DNA from: Mytilus edulis
Taxonomy: Eukaryota > Mollusca > Bivalvia > Mytilida > Mytilidae
Direction: 5' to 3'
NCBI RefSeq assembly: GCF_963676685.1
Contig: NC_092355.1
Location: forward strand, 57,447,613-57,511,612
Length of the DNA: 64,000 bases
The position numbers were made by a program, and so were the translations under genes. The notes below the pieces were generated by a model. The model did no database searches, was not told where the DNA came from, and worked only from the letters and a program-made list of their open reading frames with translations. Shown one piece after another: positions 11,634 to 22,614 of this stretch (the stretch's first letter is position 1; the number at the start of each line of letters is the position of its first letter).

Positions 11634-12338
11634 CCTGGCTATAGTCGAAGACATGTTCCACTGTAGATGTCTTTTAGCTATTGTCGAAGACATGTTCCAC
11701 TGTAGATGTCTTTTAGCTATTGTCGAAGACATGTTCCACTGTAAATGTCGTTTAGCTATTGTCGAAGACATGTTCCACTGTAGATGTCTTTTAGCTATTG
11801 TCGAAGACATGTTCCACTGTAAATGTCTTCTAGCTATTGTCGAAGACATGTTCCACTGTAGATGTCTTTTAGCTATTGTCGAAGACATGTTCCACTGTAG
11901 ATGTCTTTTAGCTATTGTCGAAGACATGTTCCACTGTAAATGTCTTTTAGCTATAGTCGAAGACATGTTCCACTGTAAATGTCTTTTAGCTATAGTCGAA
12001 GACATGTTCCACTGTAGATGTCTTTTAGCTATTGTCGAAGACATGTTCCACTGTAGATGTCTTTTAGCTATTGTCGAAGACATGTTCCACTGTAGATGTC
12101 TTTTAGCTATTGTCGAAGACATGTTCCACTGTAAATGTCTTTTAGCTATAGTCGAAGACATGTTCCACTGTAAATGTCTTTTAGCTATAGTCGAAGACAT
12201 GTTCCACTGTAGTTGTCTTTTAGCTATTGTCGAAGACATGTTCCACTGTAGATGTCTTTTAGCTATAGTCGAAGACATGTTCCACTGTAGATGTCTTTTA
12301 GCTATTGTCGAAGACAAGTCCCACTGTAGATGTCTGAG
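11634..12338 (+). repeat. 39-bp minisatellite, 18 copies, open in both strands
   Basis: Eighteen near-identical 39-bp units (landmark GTCGAAGACATGTTCCACTG). Because 39 is a multiple of three, frames of 258 codons (plus) and 277 codons (minus) run through; each translates as a 13-residue repeat (plus LAIVEDMFHCRCL, minus KRHLQWNMSSTIA). Units differ mainly at TATTGTC/TATAGTC and GTAGATG/GTAAATG. The order of variants shows a five-unit (195-bp) block repeated once (units 6-10 and 11-15). Nothing outside the array supports a gene, so I annotate DNA repeat, not protein. Confidence 0.9.
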
Positions 12339-12775
12339 TAATTTGTGTCGTTTGGTTGATGTTCCTTTGGTATAAAAAGCCCACATTCTTGAAACATTAT
12401 AATTTGCTGGCTGATCATTCAAGGAATCAGTCTCAGACCAACAAGTCTGTTATGTTGTACAGTTCCCTTGTAAATATCGGTTGCTGTTCCGTAAATTTAA
12501 AAGCAATTGTAAATTTTATGCATGAGCATGTAGAAAAACTAAACAATCTTTATAATAAAGAAATATTTGTCAAATAAAACTAAAACATTGTTAATATATC
12601 TACATAAGATGCATAACAGAATAAGACTGATTCAAGACCCCAAATTCAGTATCACGAATGCAACATCTTTACAAAAACCGTAGCTTGAAAAGCCATATAA
12701 TAAAAACAAAAAAGTAAATTATGTTGATATCAAGATGTAAATACTAGGATATGTGTTATTATTGCCAAATTGAAC
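12339..12775. other. Spacer; decayed dispersed-repeat end next to array 2
   Basis: No gene seen. The last ~40 bp (AGGATATGTGTTATTATTGC and onward) resemble the GGAGATGTGGTATGATTGC block of array 1. Array 2 therefore appears to start inside a diverged copy of that dispersed repeat. Confidence 0.5.
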
Positions 12776-14082
12776 GAGACAACTATCCACCAGGGACCAA
12801 CGAATAAACAATGAACACAACTATCCACCAGGGACCAACGAATAAACAATGAACACAACTATCAACCAGGGACCAACGAATAAACAATGAAAACAACTAT
12901 CCACCAGGGACCAACGAATAAACAATGAGAAAACTATCAAACAGGGACCAACGAATAAACAATGAACACAACTATCCACCAGGGACCAATGAATAAACAA
13001 TGAGACAACTATCCACCAGGGACCAACGAATAAACAATGAGACAACTATCAACCAGGGACGAACGAATAAACAATGAGACAACTATCCACCAGGGACTAA
13101 CGAATAAACAATGAAAACAACTATCCACCTGGGACCAACGAATAAACAATGAGACAACTATCCACCAGGGACCAACGAATAAACAATGAGACAACTATCC
13201 ACCAGGGACCAACGAATAAACAATGAGACAACTATCCACCAGGGACCAACGAATAAACAATGAACACAACTATCAACCAGGGACCAACGAATAAACAATG
13301 AAAACAACTATCCACCAGGGACCAACGAATAAACAATGAGAAAACTATCAAACAGGGACCAACGAATAAACAATGAACACAACTATCCACCAGGGACCAA
13401 CGAATAAACAATGAGACAACTATCCACCAGGGACCAACGAATAAACAATGAACATAACTATCAACCAGGGACCAACGAATAAACAATGAGACAACTATCC
13501 ACCAGGGACCAACGAATAAACAATGAACAAAACTATCAACCAGGGACCAACGAAAAAACAATGAACAAAACTATCAACCAGGGACCAACGAATAAACAAT
13601 GAACAAAACTATCAACCAGTGACCAACGAATAAACAATGAAACAACGATCCACCAGGGACTAACGAATAAACAATGAGACAACTATCCACCTGGGACCAA
13701 CGAATGAACAATGAAACAACGATTCACCAGGGACTAACGAATAAACAATGAGACAACTATCCACCTGGGACCAACGAATAAGCAATGAACATAACTATCA
13801 ACCAGAGACCAACGAATAAACAATGAGAAAACTATCCACCAAGGACCAACGAATAAACAATGAACATAACTATCAACCAGAGACCAACGAATAAACAATG
13901 AGAAAACCATCCACCAGTGACCAACGAATAAACAATGAGACAACTATCCACCAGGGACCAACGAATAAACAATGAACACAACTATCCACCAGGGACCATC
14001 GAATAAACAATGAAAACAACTATCCACCAGGGACCAATGAATAAACAATGAACACAACTATCCACCAGGGACCATCGAATAA
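12776..14082 (+). repeat. Array 2, 37-38-bp minisatellite (left part)
   Basis: About 35 units with landmarks GAGACAACTATCCACCAGGG and ACCAACGAATAAACAATG. Variants replace GAGAC by GAACAC or GAAAAC and CCACC by CAACC. Short minus-strand frames are read-through artefacts. The array ends at a TAA that is duplicated on the far side of the insertion at 14083. Confidence 0.92.
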
Positions 14083-14735
14083 GGGTGCAATCAACAGTTT
14101 TTTTCTATGACGTCACATTTTGAGGGACCATGCATAAGTGACCCTTAGTGGTGGACTGATTAATAAAGATACTTGTATAAAACTAGATATCACTGGAATC
14201 AGAATGTTCTCTAGTTTATAATGAAATAAAAATAATGTGTACTTTTAATATATTAAAAATATTCCATCCAATGAACATGGGGGAAAAAAGGTCTAATTTG
14301 AACAAAAAAAACTTGAAACCAGGTCATGTGCACACCCATGAAGACATGATCCATGCACATTTTACATAATCAAAACTGTATGAAATTTGTAGGTTTTTAC
14401 CTGGCCTTTCAAAAAAATCTTGTTTCAGGGTACGGTTTCCTGCTCCAAAAAGAGCTACAGTGGCTGCAAATAAGTTTTCAATTTTCACTGCCAAAAAAAC
14501 AGGTTGTTTACAGTGTTGTCTCCCCTCAAAACATGTAAAGTTAATATAATTTTAAAAATTATTTCAATCATTCAACCTGTTTTAATTCAAAGCTAATTAA
14601 CTAATTTTTACAATCAAATACAAAAAACATGATACTTTTTCACCAATTGAGTAAATAAACAGGGGTTTCCCTCCGTGGTTATTTTTAGTCGGGGAAAAAC
14701 CCCTAGTTTTTTATACGAAACTGTTTATAGCACCC
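14083..14735. mobile_element. 653-bp TIR element with TAA target duplication (PIF/Harbinger-like MITE)
   Basis: It interrupts a unit of array 2. TAA flanks both ends (14080-14082, 14736-14738), and removing the element plus one TAA restores a perfect array unit, so the ends are exact. Terminal inverted repeats are imperfect: GGGTGCAATCAACAGTTT at the left, and GGGTGCTATAAACAGTTT when the right end is read inverted. A 3-bp TAA/TTA duplication is typical of PIF/Harbinger transposons. The only frame of any length (61 codons at 14353) shows no transposase motif, so the copy is non-autonomous. Confidence 0.8.
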
Positions 14736-16110
14736 TAAACAATGAGACAACTATCCACCAGGGACCAACGAATAAACAATGAGACAACTATCCACCAGGG
14801 ACCAACAATTAAACAATGAACACAACTATCCACCAGGGACCATCGAATAAACAATGAGACAAATATCCACCTGGGACCAACGAATGAACAATGAGAAAAC
14901 TATCAACCAGGGACCAACGAATAAACAATGAGACAACTATCAATCAGGGACCAACGAATAAACAATGAACAAAACTATCCACCAGGGACCAACGAATAAA
15001 CAATGAGACAACTATCAATCAGGGACCAACGAATAAACAATGAACAAAACTATCCACCAGGGACCAACGAATAAACAATGAGACAACTATCCACCAGGGA
15101 CCAACGAATAAACAATGAGACAACTATCCACCAGGGACCAACGAATAAACAATGAACACAACTATCAACCAGGGACCAACGAATAAACAATGAACAAAAC
15201 TATCAACCAGGGACCAACGAATAAACAATGAACAAAACTATCAACCAGTGACCAACGAATAAACAATGAAACAACGATCCACCAGGGACTAACGAATAAA
15301 CAATGAGACAACTATCCACCTGGGACCAACGAATGAACAATGAGACAACTATCCACCAGGGACCAACGAATAAACAATGAACACAACTATCCTCCAGGGA
15401 CCAAGAATAAACAATGAATATAACTATCAACCAGGGACCAACGAATAAACAATGAGACAACTATCCACCAGGGACCAACGAATAAACAATGAGAAAACTA
15501 TCAAACAGGAACCAACGAATAAACAATGAGACAATATCCACCAGAGACCAACGAATAAACAATGAACTGAACTATCCACCAGGGACCAACGAATAAAACA
15601 ATGAACACAACTATCAACTAGGGACCAACGAATAAACAATGAGAAAACTATCCACCAGGGACCAACGAATAAACAATGAACTCAACTATCCACAAGAGAC
15701 CAAAACTATCCACAAGGAACCAACGAATAAACAATGAACACAACTATCAACCAGGGATCAACGAATAAACAATGAGACAACTATCTACCAGGGAACAATG
15801 AATAAACAATGAACTCAACTATCCACCATGGACCAAAAAATAAACAATGAAAACAACTACTCACCAGGGACCAACGAATAAACAATGAACACAACATTCC
15901 ACCAAGGACCAACGAATAAACAAGGAACTATCCACCAGTGACCAACGAATAAACAATGAACACAACATTCCACCAGGGACCAAAGAATAAACAAGGAACA
16001 CAACTATCTACCAGGGACCAACGAATAAACAATGAACACAACTATCCACCAGGGACCAACGAATAAACAATGAACACAACTATTCACCAGGGATCAACGA
16101 ATAAACAATT
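14736..16110 (+). repeat. Array 2, 37-38-bp minisatellite (right part)
   Basis: Continuation of array 2 beyond the TIR element, about 36 units. They become more irregular after 15500, with units shortened or joined near 15690-15720 and 15915-15935. Confidence 0.92.
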
Positions 16111-16200
16111 AGCACAACTCATACCGTTTAGTTGGCTATAGCAGGATCCGGGATGACAGTGAATGAAACAATGCAAAAGAACACGCACACGGCCCGAACT
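16111..16200 (-). repeat. End of the dispersed repeat in which array 2 expanded
   Basis: This flank (CATACCGTTTAGTTGGCTAT and onward) matches, inverted, the block at about 45500-45610 (GCCAACTATACGGTATGGG). So array 2 is bounded on both sides by parts of one dispersed repeat family. This suggests expansion in place rather than insertion of a ready-made satellite. Confidence 0.55.
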
Positions 16201-17096
16201 ATATTACAACAATTAACGAAAAAAAGCCTCACTTTGACTCTATTAAACTGTTTATACTTGGTTATTTCACCACATCTTTTTAGGTTTTTTAGCAAACAAT
16301 AATCAACAATTTCTGGTCCGAAGTTCCGCAATGCATTCGTCATGTGTACGTAGCTTATTGTGTTTATATCATTAGCGAAGATCCGTACGAAGTTGTTATT
16401 GTGATGTTAAAATCGATATCGTTTGATGAAGGAATACTAGTTCCTTTTTACGATAACTTTGAAGCAACGTTTTGAAGGGACAGAAGTAGGAAAACATTAC
16501 TTATTTTACCAAACCATCTACCATCTATAGTGGCAGCTCAAATATTTAGCACTTCATTTAAATTTTCTAAATTTGCAAAATATTACTGGTAGGTTTTTTG
16601 TTTAATTTGATTTTTTTGTTTACCCTGAATGCGCCTGAAATATTTGCCCATGAACGTTTAACAAAAATGTTGACTGCTTTCCAAGTTTACTTAAGAAATT
16701 TTCATCGGAAGTAGAGCAGACCTAAATTCAGTTTTTTAATGAATGCTGCAGACCTATTGACAAGTCTGCTATTGACATGTCTCGATGACAGGTCTGCCCA
16801 AGACCCAAGGACAGGTCTGCTCCTCACCAGATCTAATGACAGGTCTCTTTTGCCGTTTTTAAGACTTTTCATATCAGACTTGAGTTTTTTATTATATAAA
16901 CAATAATTGTATTGTTCTTTGTAAAATTTCAGGACACATATAGTTGCACTGTTATACCCTTGTTAATACTGGAAGGCGGATAAAAAGGTTATCCAACGAA
17001 TCGGAAAAATAAGTTTATATGATAGGATATAACCACATTTGTTCATGTTGCTTCTCTTTGTTCTCCACGTTTTTCACAGACCAAGCAACCAACCAA
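16201..17096. other. No gene; short ACAGGTCTGC-type repeats
   Basis: No coding evidence. Between about 16755 and 16850 a GACAGGTCTGC-like word recurs four or five times at irregular spacing of about 20-25 bp. Otherwise AT-rich sequence with nothing recognised. Confidence 0.5.
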
Positions 17097-17520
17097 GATC
17101 TTTGGGGTTTTCCGAGTTAACAGTGCGTCAGTACTTGTATTATTGTCTCGTTTTCACTACACATTTTCTCTTCCTGTATCTATTACTAACTGAACAGATG
17201 TATTTTAAGGCAACAAGGCGTTTTCTAAGTACTGCTAAGAAGGATGAATATGATTTGTAATAAATAAGCATGATAATTTATCCTCACTATGTCAAGATTT
17301 TTTCAAGTCAGTTTAAAAAATAATAATTAAAAGGTTTTCAAACCGTGGGAAAATAGAAAGTTTTTAAAATGTAATATTTCCAAAGGTTATTATAGAAAGA
17401 CTAAAGACAGGAAGGACCATGAAACGGATTTCTAAAGCTAATATCAATGAAATTAATATAATTATTATAACCATTTGTAAAATATACACTCACAATGAAA
17501 GATTTGATTGACAACAATGT
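17097..17520 (+). repeat. Dispersed repeat R2, copy 1, first part
   Basis: Collinear but diverged match to 40780-41200. Shared landmarks are TTCCGAGTTAACAGT, TTGTCTCGTTTTCACT, TTTCAAACCGTGGGAAAAT and ATGAAACGGATTTCTAAAGC. The family is unidentified; the 73-codon frame at 17039 is not conserved in the second copy. The match resumes beyond two insertions, at 22615. Confidence 0.75.
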
Positions 17521-18350
17521 ATCATCATATGAATTTTTTCAATAAATTTCCCCATTGAATGTGTAATTTATAAAAACAACTGTTTATTACTTAATAATTC
17601 TTATATGATTTGCATATCTATAAATACTTGAATTGGATTGGTCAATTAGAATTTTTCTCTAAATTTACACTTCGATAAACCATGTTTCCGAAACTACTTT
17701 TGTAATCTATTCATGCGCGATACACAAGCTTGCAGTGATCCCGGGATTTTCAGCAAATTGAGATTAAAAAACAATTGCATAACAGTTGTGACTATTTTAG
17801 TGCATATATAACAAAAAAAGAAATAAATTTATTGCACTAAAGCTTCGAAAATGTACAAAAATTTAATTTAATAAAATTTCGCGAAATTTCATGAAGGATT
17901 TGGCGAATTTACGTCATGGCAAAACACGACGTCATACGAATGGAAATTTTCAAGGGAAAGATTATTTCGTTACGTGTACGCTTCAAATTCGGATAAAATT
18001 TAATTAAAATGAAGTTTTTGAGGTAGGTGCTATTTCATTTAAGATTCCGTTGTATTTATCGGACATTTATGGTTTTTAGAAAGTCAAGATGGCGGCGTAC
18101 TCCTTAGTTACGACTTGCCGTTGCGCTTTTGATTGGTAAATATAAATAGTAGCCATCAACAAAAATAATGTTTGGCTGAAGAATTATAAGGATTAAACAC
18201 ATTTATTCTAGAGGTTATTGATGTGTAAACCGGGGCTCTTGCTCACAAACTCAGTTTGTGAGTTAATCGCCCCGGTCTACACATCAATAACCTCTAGAAC
18301 AAATGTGTTTAATCCTATATAAGTATATATATTCAAATTATTGAACATAC
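17521..18350. mobile_element. ~830-bp insertion in repeat R2 containing a long palindrome
   Basis: The second R2 copy passes directly from the equivalent of 17520 to the equivalent of about 18345, so this block is extra. I could not define terminal repeats or a target duplication. It ends close to the palindrome at 18189-18316. No coding frame. Confidence 0.45.
18189..18316. repeat. 128-bp near-perfect palindrome
   Basis: The left arm beginning AGGATTAAACACATTT pairs with the right arm ending AAATGTGTTTAATCCT over roughly 62 nt per arm. There are two mismatches and one short unpaired patch near the centre (CTCTTG against GTTAATC), and an inner stem CTCACAAACT/AGTTTGTGAG. It could form a cruciform or a long RNA hairpin. 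It may be a foldback MITE; class not assigned. Confidence 0.85.
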
Positions 18351-18361
18351 AGGAAAAGAGT

Positions 18362-18534
18362 TATAAAATAGCTACTAATTGCTAGAGAGGTAATAACCAC
18401 AGTTTCATGGTTTTAATACAACTGATAAACTAATACAAGTTACACACATGATAAGACGCGATTATAACGGTCTGCATCTGTTAAAGTAATTATGTTCTGT
18501 AGTGACCTTAGATAAACAATTTCAATACATTACA
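18362..18534 (-). repeat. Gypsy 3' LTR, 173 bp
   Basis: Matches 22430-22609 with a few substitutions and one 8-bp length difference near AGTCGTCTG (present only in the other LTR). On the element strand it starts TGTAATG directly after the polypurine tract and ends ATTTTATA next to the target duplication. Confidence 0.8.
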
Positions 18535-18547
18535 TCTCTCCCTTTCT
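18535..18547 (-). other. Gypsy polypurine tract
   Basis: On the minus strand AGAAAGGGAGAGA lies immediately before the TG start of the 3' LTR. This is the expected position for the plus-strand primer of an LTR retrotransposon. 18548-18921 is the element's 3' untranslated region and holds no gene. Confidence 0.75.
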
Positions 18548-18921
18548 AGATTTAATCTTTATCAGTCAGTAGAATAATAAAATGAAATAAAATTAATGAA
18601 TTGTGAAATTAGCCATAAAATTAATTTTCTTTAATACATTAACGATGTCCATAAAACAGCGGTGTAATAATGTCCAAATGTTGTATACACAGTTCTCAGT
18701 GCGGTAAACATAGCAATTAATATCATGAATGAATGAATGAATCACAACTGAATTAATGTGTAAAATTCTTTGGTATTATCAGTCTAAATAGTACTAAAGA
18801 CATCATACGATACGCAATGATACGCAGAAAAGTAAAACTTATTCACTTGATCATAAATACTAAGCGTGATGCCTAGTTAAATGTGAGCTCAGGATTATTA
18901 TGCCTGTTCACTAGCTACACA

Positions 18922-21900
18922 TTACTTTACATAACATGACTTTACATAATCATTTAAGTACGCCGGTGTTTTGTTTATTCTTCCTGACGTCCTGAGTTGT
19001 GTTGCTGGTTCTTCTCCTTTTTTTTCTTCATTTACAATTGTCAGTGGTATTTTAACTTGCTTATAAAACGAAGAATTTCGAGTGATCGTGTGTCCATTAT
19101 CTCTTTTAGCTGTTAACATTGTACCTTTCCTTTCAACTATTTTGTATGGATTTGAGTTATACGGAGTTGAAAGTTTGTTTTGTTTGTCTTGCTTGACCAA
19201 TACAGTGTCACCAATTTGTAAATTTGACGGTTCGGCATTTCTTCTTGTATCTGCATAGTCCTTCATTTTATCCTTTTTCCTCTCGTCAGTTTCTCGAATT
19301 TCTTTGTCGTCATATTTTTGTGTTAAAGTTAGTAATTTGGTTTTGATATTTTTCCCAAATAAAAGTTTTGCTGGTGAAACTTCCGTTGTGGCGTGTTTTG
19401 TCGCTCTATAATTACGGAGGAATGTAAACATTTCCTGTTTCCAATTTTGATGTTGCGTGTGTGCTGCTCTGATTGATTTTCCAATGCTTCGCATAAATCG
19501 TTCGCACTCTGCATTGCTCTGAGGCCATAATGGTGTTATTTTTCTATGCGTAAATCCCATATTTGTCGCAAAGTCTCTGAATTCTTTTCCTTGCCACGGG
19601 CTTCCATTATCGGTTTTTACTATATTCAGTATTCCAAATGTTGAAAATACTTTGTCAAGTAGTGGTATAACCGCTTTTGCAGAAATTGTTGTTAGTGTTT
19701 CTACAACTGGATATCGTGAATACTCATCCATTATCACCATGAGATAATGTCCACTAGGAAATGGTCCACAGAAATCCATGCTAAGATATGTCCATGGTGC
19801 CTCTGGTAGTTCTGACATAGCTAACGGTTCAAAAGTTTTCTTTGGCGTAGCTGCTAAACATGGAATACAAGCTTTACATGTATCTTCTACACGTTTATCT
19901 ATACCAGCAAAATAAACTTTTTCCCTTAGTAACTGTTTTGTTCGCACAATTCCCTGATGACCTTCGTGTGCCAATGTTATAACTCGGTCTGTAAGTTTGT
20001 GCGGAATGACAATTCTATTATCATGCATCAATATTTCTCCTTTGTCTGTGTTCACTGTCGTTAATTCGTTCTTTAAACGAGCAAATGTATCAAGAGATTT
20101 ATTGTCATATGAATTTTCCCAGTTTCCCGATTTCACGGCCTTGATAACATACTGAATATTCATATCGGCTTCGGACTCTAATGCAATTTCTTCAATTGTC
20201 ATTGCTTTCGGTATTGCGTTCTCTGATATATAATTCACGAATTCTTCTGCTACCTCGGAATGATCCGTTCGATTTGCTTCGTTAATATTCGGATGTCTTG
20301 ACATGTAGTCTGCGGCATTTGATTTTCCTGATTTGTACTTAACATCGAAATTATACGTTTGCAGTCTTAATCTCCATCTTTGAATTCTCGCTGGCGGTTT
20401 CGATTTTGGATTGTTGAAAATACATTCCAGTGGTTGATGATCGGTAACGAGTGTAAATTTGTGTCCGTACAGGTAAAGATGAAAGTGTTCTATAGCCCAA
20501 ACTATGGCTAGTCCTTCTCGCTCTGTCTGACTATATCGTTTTTCTACATCACTAAGCGCACGGCTTGCGTATGCGTTAACTCTGCCATCCTGAGTAAGTA
20601 ACGCACCAACACCTACTGGACTTGCATCAACTATAAGAACAGTGGCCTTTCTTGGATCAAAATAAGCCATTATCCTATTGTTCATTAATTCCTGTTTAAG
20701 TGCATCAAACGATTGTTGTTGTTCTGAAGTCCATGTCCATGTCACTCCTTGCTTAGTTAAACGTCTTAATGGTTCGGTTATTGTAGAATATTCTGGTATA
20801 AATCTTCCAACGTAGTTAGTCATCGCTAAAAAACTACGTACTTCCGATATGTCACTCGGCATATTGGTGTTACGAATTGCTTCAACTTTTCTCGGATCTG
20901 CTGATATTCCTTTTGAACTGAATATATGTCCATAAAATTCCAAGCTGTCTTTATTAAATTCGCATTTCTTTTTGTTAAGTGTTAAACCTTTTTCGTTTAT
21001 ACGTTGAAATAAGGCTGTCAGTCGTGTATCATGTTCGTCTTGAGATGCTCCAAACACAATTATGTCATCGGAGATATTTCTCACCCCGTTAAGACCTTCT
21101 TATGCTGTACTCAGCGTATTCTGGAATATTTCAGCAGCAGACGTGACTCCAAAGCTTAGACGCTTGTATCTTCTTAGTCCAACATGTGTTGTGAAAGTAG
21201 TAATATTTCGTGACTCTTGTGTAAGTTCTAACTGATGGTACCCGTTTAAAAGGTCCATTTTGGAAAATACCTTTGCTCCATTAAGGTCAACTATTAGATC
21301 ATCTATAGTTGGAGTTATTTGTCTCTCTCGTTGTATTGCCTGATTTGGTAGTCTCATATCTACGCATATTCTTATTTCACCTGGACTTTTAGGTTTGGGT
21401 GCTACAACTATAGGCGATACCCAGGGAGTTGGTCCATGTACCCTTTCTATAATGTCTAACCGCTCTAACCTTTCAAGTTCAGTTTCTACCTGTTTCCTTA
21501 TATGAAACGGTATCCTTCTATGTGGCTGGACTATAGGTTTTACGGTTTTGTCAACATGAATTTTCACTTGCGTTTCTTTAAGTTTGCCCAGTCCATGAAA
21601 TATATCTTTATATTGTTCACACAATTGTTCGTGTTTGTTCCCTGTTGAGAGCCTCGATATTTGCGGGATTATCTGTAGTTCTAATGACGTATCATAACAC
21701 AGTAAATTACCGCTTGTCCCTTTCGAAACATAAACAGTTGCACGTGTTAGCTTATTTCTCGTTTCAATTACAGTGTCAAACTTTTCCACGAATTCTAAGT
21801 TTTGATGAGATCCATATGCGAAAACTTTGGTCTTTGTAGCTATCAATTTTGGTTTTATCTTCATCCTGTTGTAGGTATCCTCATCAATTACATTGATACT

Positions 21901-22431
21901 TGATCCAGTGTCGAGAAGAACGTTGATGTCCGATTCATTGATTTTGACACAAATTCTTGGTTGTTCGCGTTTGATAGAATTCACGGTTCCTTTTAGCGAT
22001 TCTGCCTGTAGTCCGAAAACATATTCATCATCTGAACTACTATCTATCTTTGTTTGACATTCGAAATTGTTTTCAAAATCTGAATTCTCTAGCGTATTGA
22101 CAGATTGTTTAGTATGATTATTTCTTTTTGACCTACACATCTTCTCAAAGTGATTAGGCTTCTTACAAAAGTTGCAGGATTTTCCTTGAGCAGGACATTT
22201 CCCTCGGTGTGGAAATTCACCTCCACAATTCCTACATTTGTTGTTTCGATTCACACGTTGGTCATTCACACGTTGTTCCGGACGTAAATATCTTGGTTGA
22301 TTTTTCCGAAAATTTCTCTTCTTGTGTAAAGCGTTGGTCTCAAGTTTCTCTTCTTTGTTCTCGATTTCGTTTGCTTGTCTTTCAGATAGTTCCAGAGCTC
22401 TTGCTGATGATAACAATTGTTCCAAAGTCAT
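18922..22431 (-). pseudogene. Gypsy gag(partial)-pol, one in-frame stop
   Basis: One reading frame of 1169 codons interrupted by a single TAA at 21100-21102; the parts are 443 and about 725 codons. The first part has two CCHC knuckles (C66-C79 and C86-C99), an aspartic protease DTGS (residues 174-177) and the front of the reverse transcriptase. After the stop come the RT catalytic ISDD, RNase H (DASPVGVGALL, then TDHQPLE), an integrase HHCC zinc finger and the DDE core (MDFCGPF, KTDNGS, AECERF). The apparent second start is an internal GTG and not a real start. The first ATG spans the LTR junction. Capsid is missing, so the copy cannot be autonomous. Confidence 0.9.
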
Positions 22432-22609
22432 AAAATAGCTACTAATTGCTAGAGAGGTAATAAAGTCGTCTGCACAGTTTCATGGTTTTAATACAACTGA
22501 TAAACTAATACAAGTTACACACATGATAAGACGCGATTATAACGGTCTGCATCTGTTAAAGTAATTAAGTTCTGTAGTGACCTTAGATAAACAATTTCAA
22601 AACATTACA
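22430..22609 (-). repeat. Gypsy 5' LTR, 180 bp
   Basis: Partner of 18362-18534. It ends on the plus side with ATTACA next to the target duplication AGAGT. At its inner edge it passes without leader or primer-binding site into gag coding sequence; the break lies within 1-2 nt of the LTR end. Confidence 0.8.
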
Positions 22610-22614
22610 AGAGT

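Larger units (their letters stand above)
18362..22609 (-). mobile_element. Ty3/Gypsy retrotransposon, 4248 bp, Steamer-like in size; deleted and broken
   Basis: LTRs at 18362-18534 and 22430-22609 flank a minus-strand pol. The 5-bp duplication AGAGT (18357-18361 and 22610-22614) brackets the element. The second R2 copy, near 41214-41235, shows the matching uninterrupted sequence. The 5' leader, primer-binding site and front half of gag are missing: the 5' LTR joins the interior of gag directly. Short LTRs and a size about 0.7 kb below 5 kb fit what I remember of Steamer-like elements of bivalves (LTR 177 bp, ~4.97 kb). That assignment is inference; Gypsy itself is clear from domain order. Confidence 0.85.

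Noticed and set aside
11589-12422. Frames of 277 (minus) and 258 (plus) codons
   Set aside because: They are both read-through of an 18-copy 39-bp minisatellite; a unit divisible by three keeps all frames open. No non-repeat domain or flanking gene signal.
12776-16110. CRISPR-like direct repeats
   Set aside because: Units are contiguous with no unique spacers; this is a minisatellite.
18922-21084. Separate Gypsy pol gene starting at 21084
   Set aside because: The apparent start is a GTG in the same frame as the upstream part, which is interrupted only by TAA at 21100; it is one broken frame.
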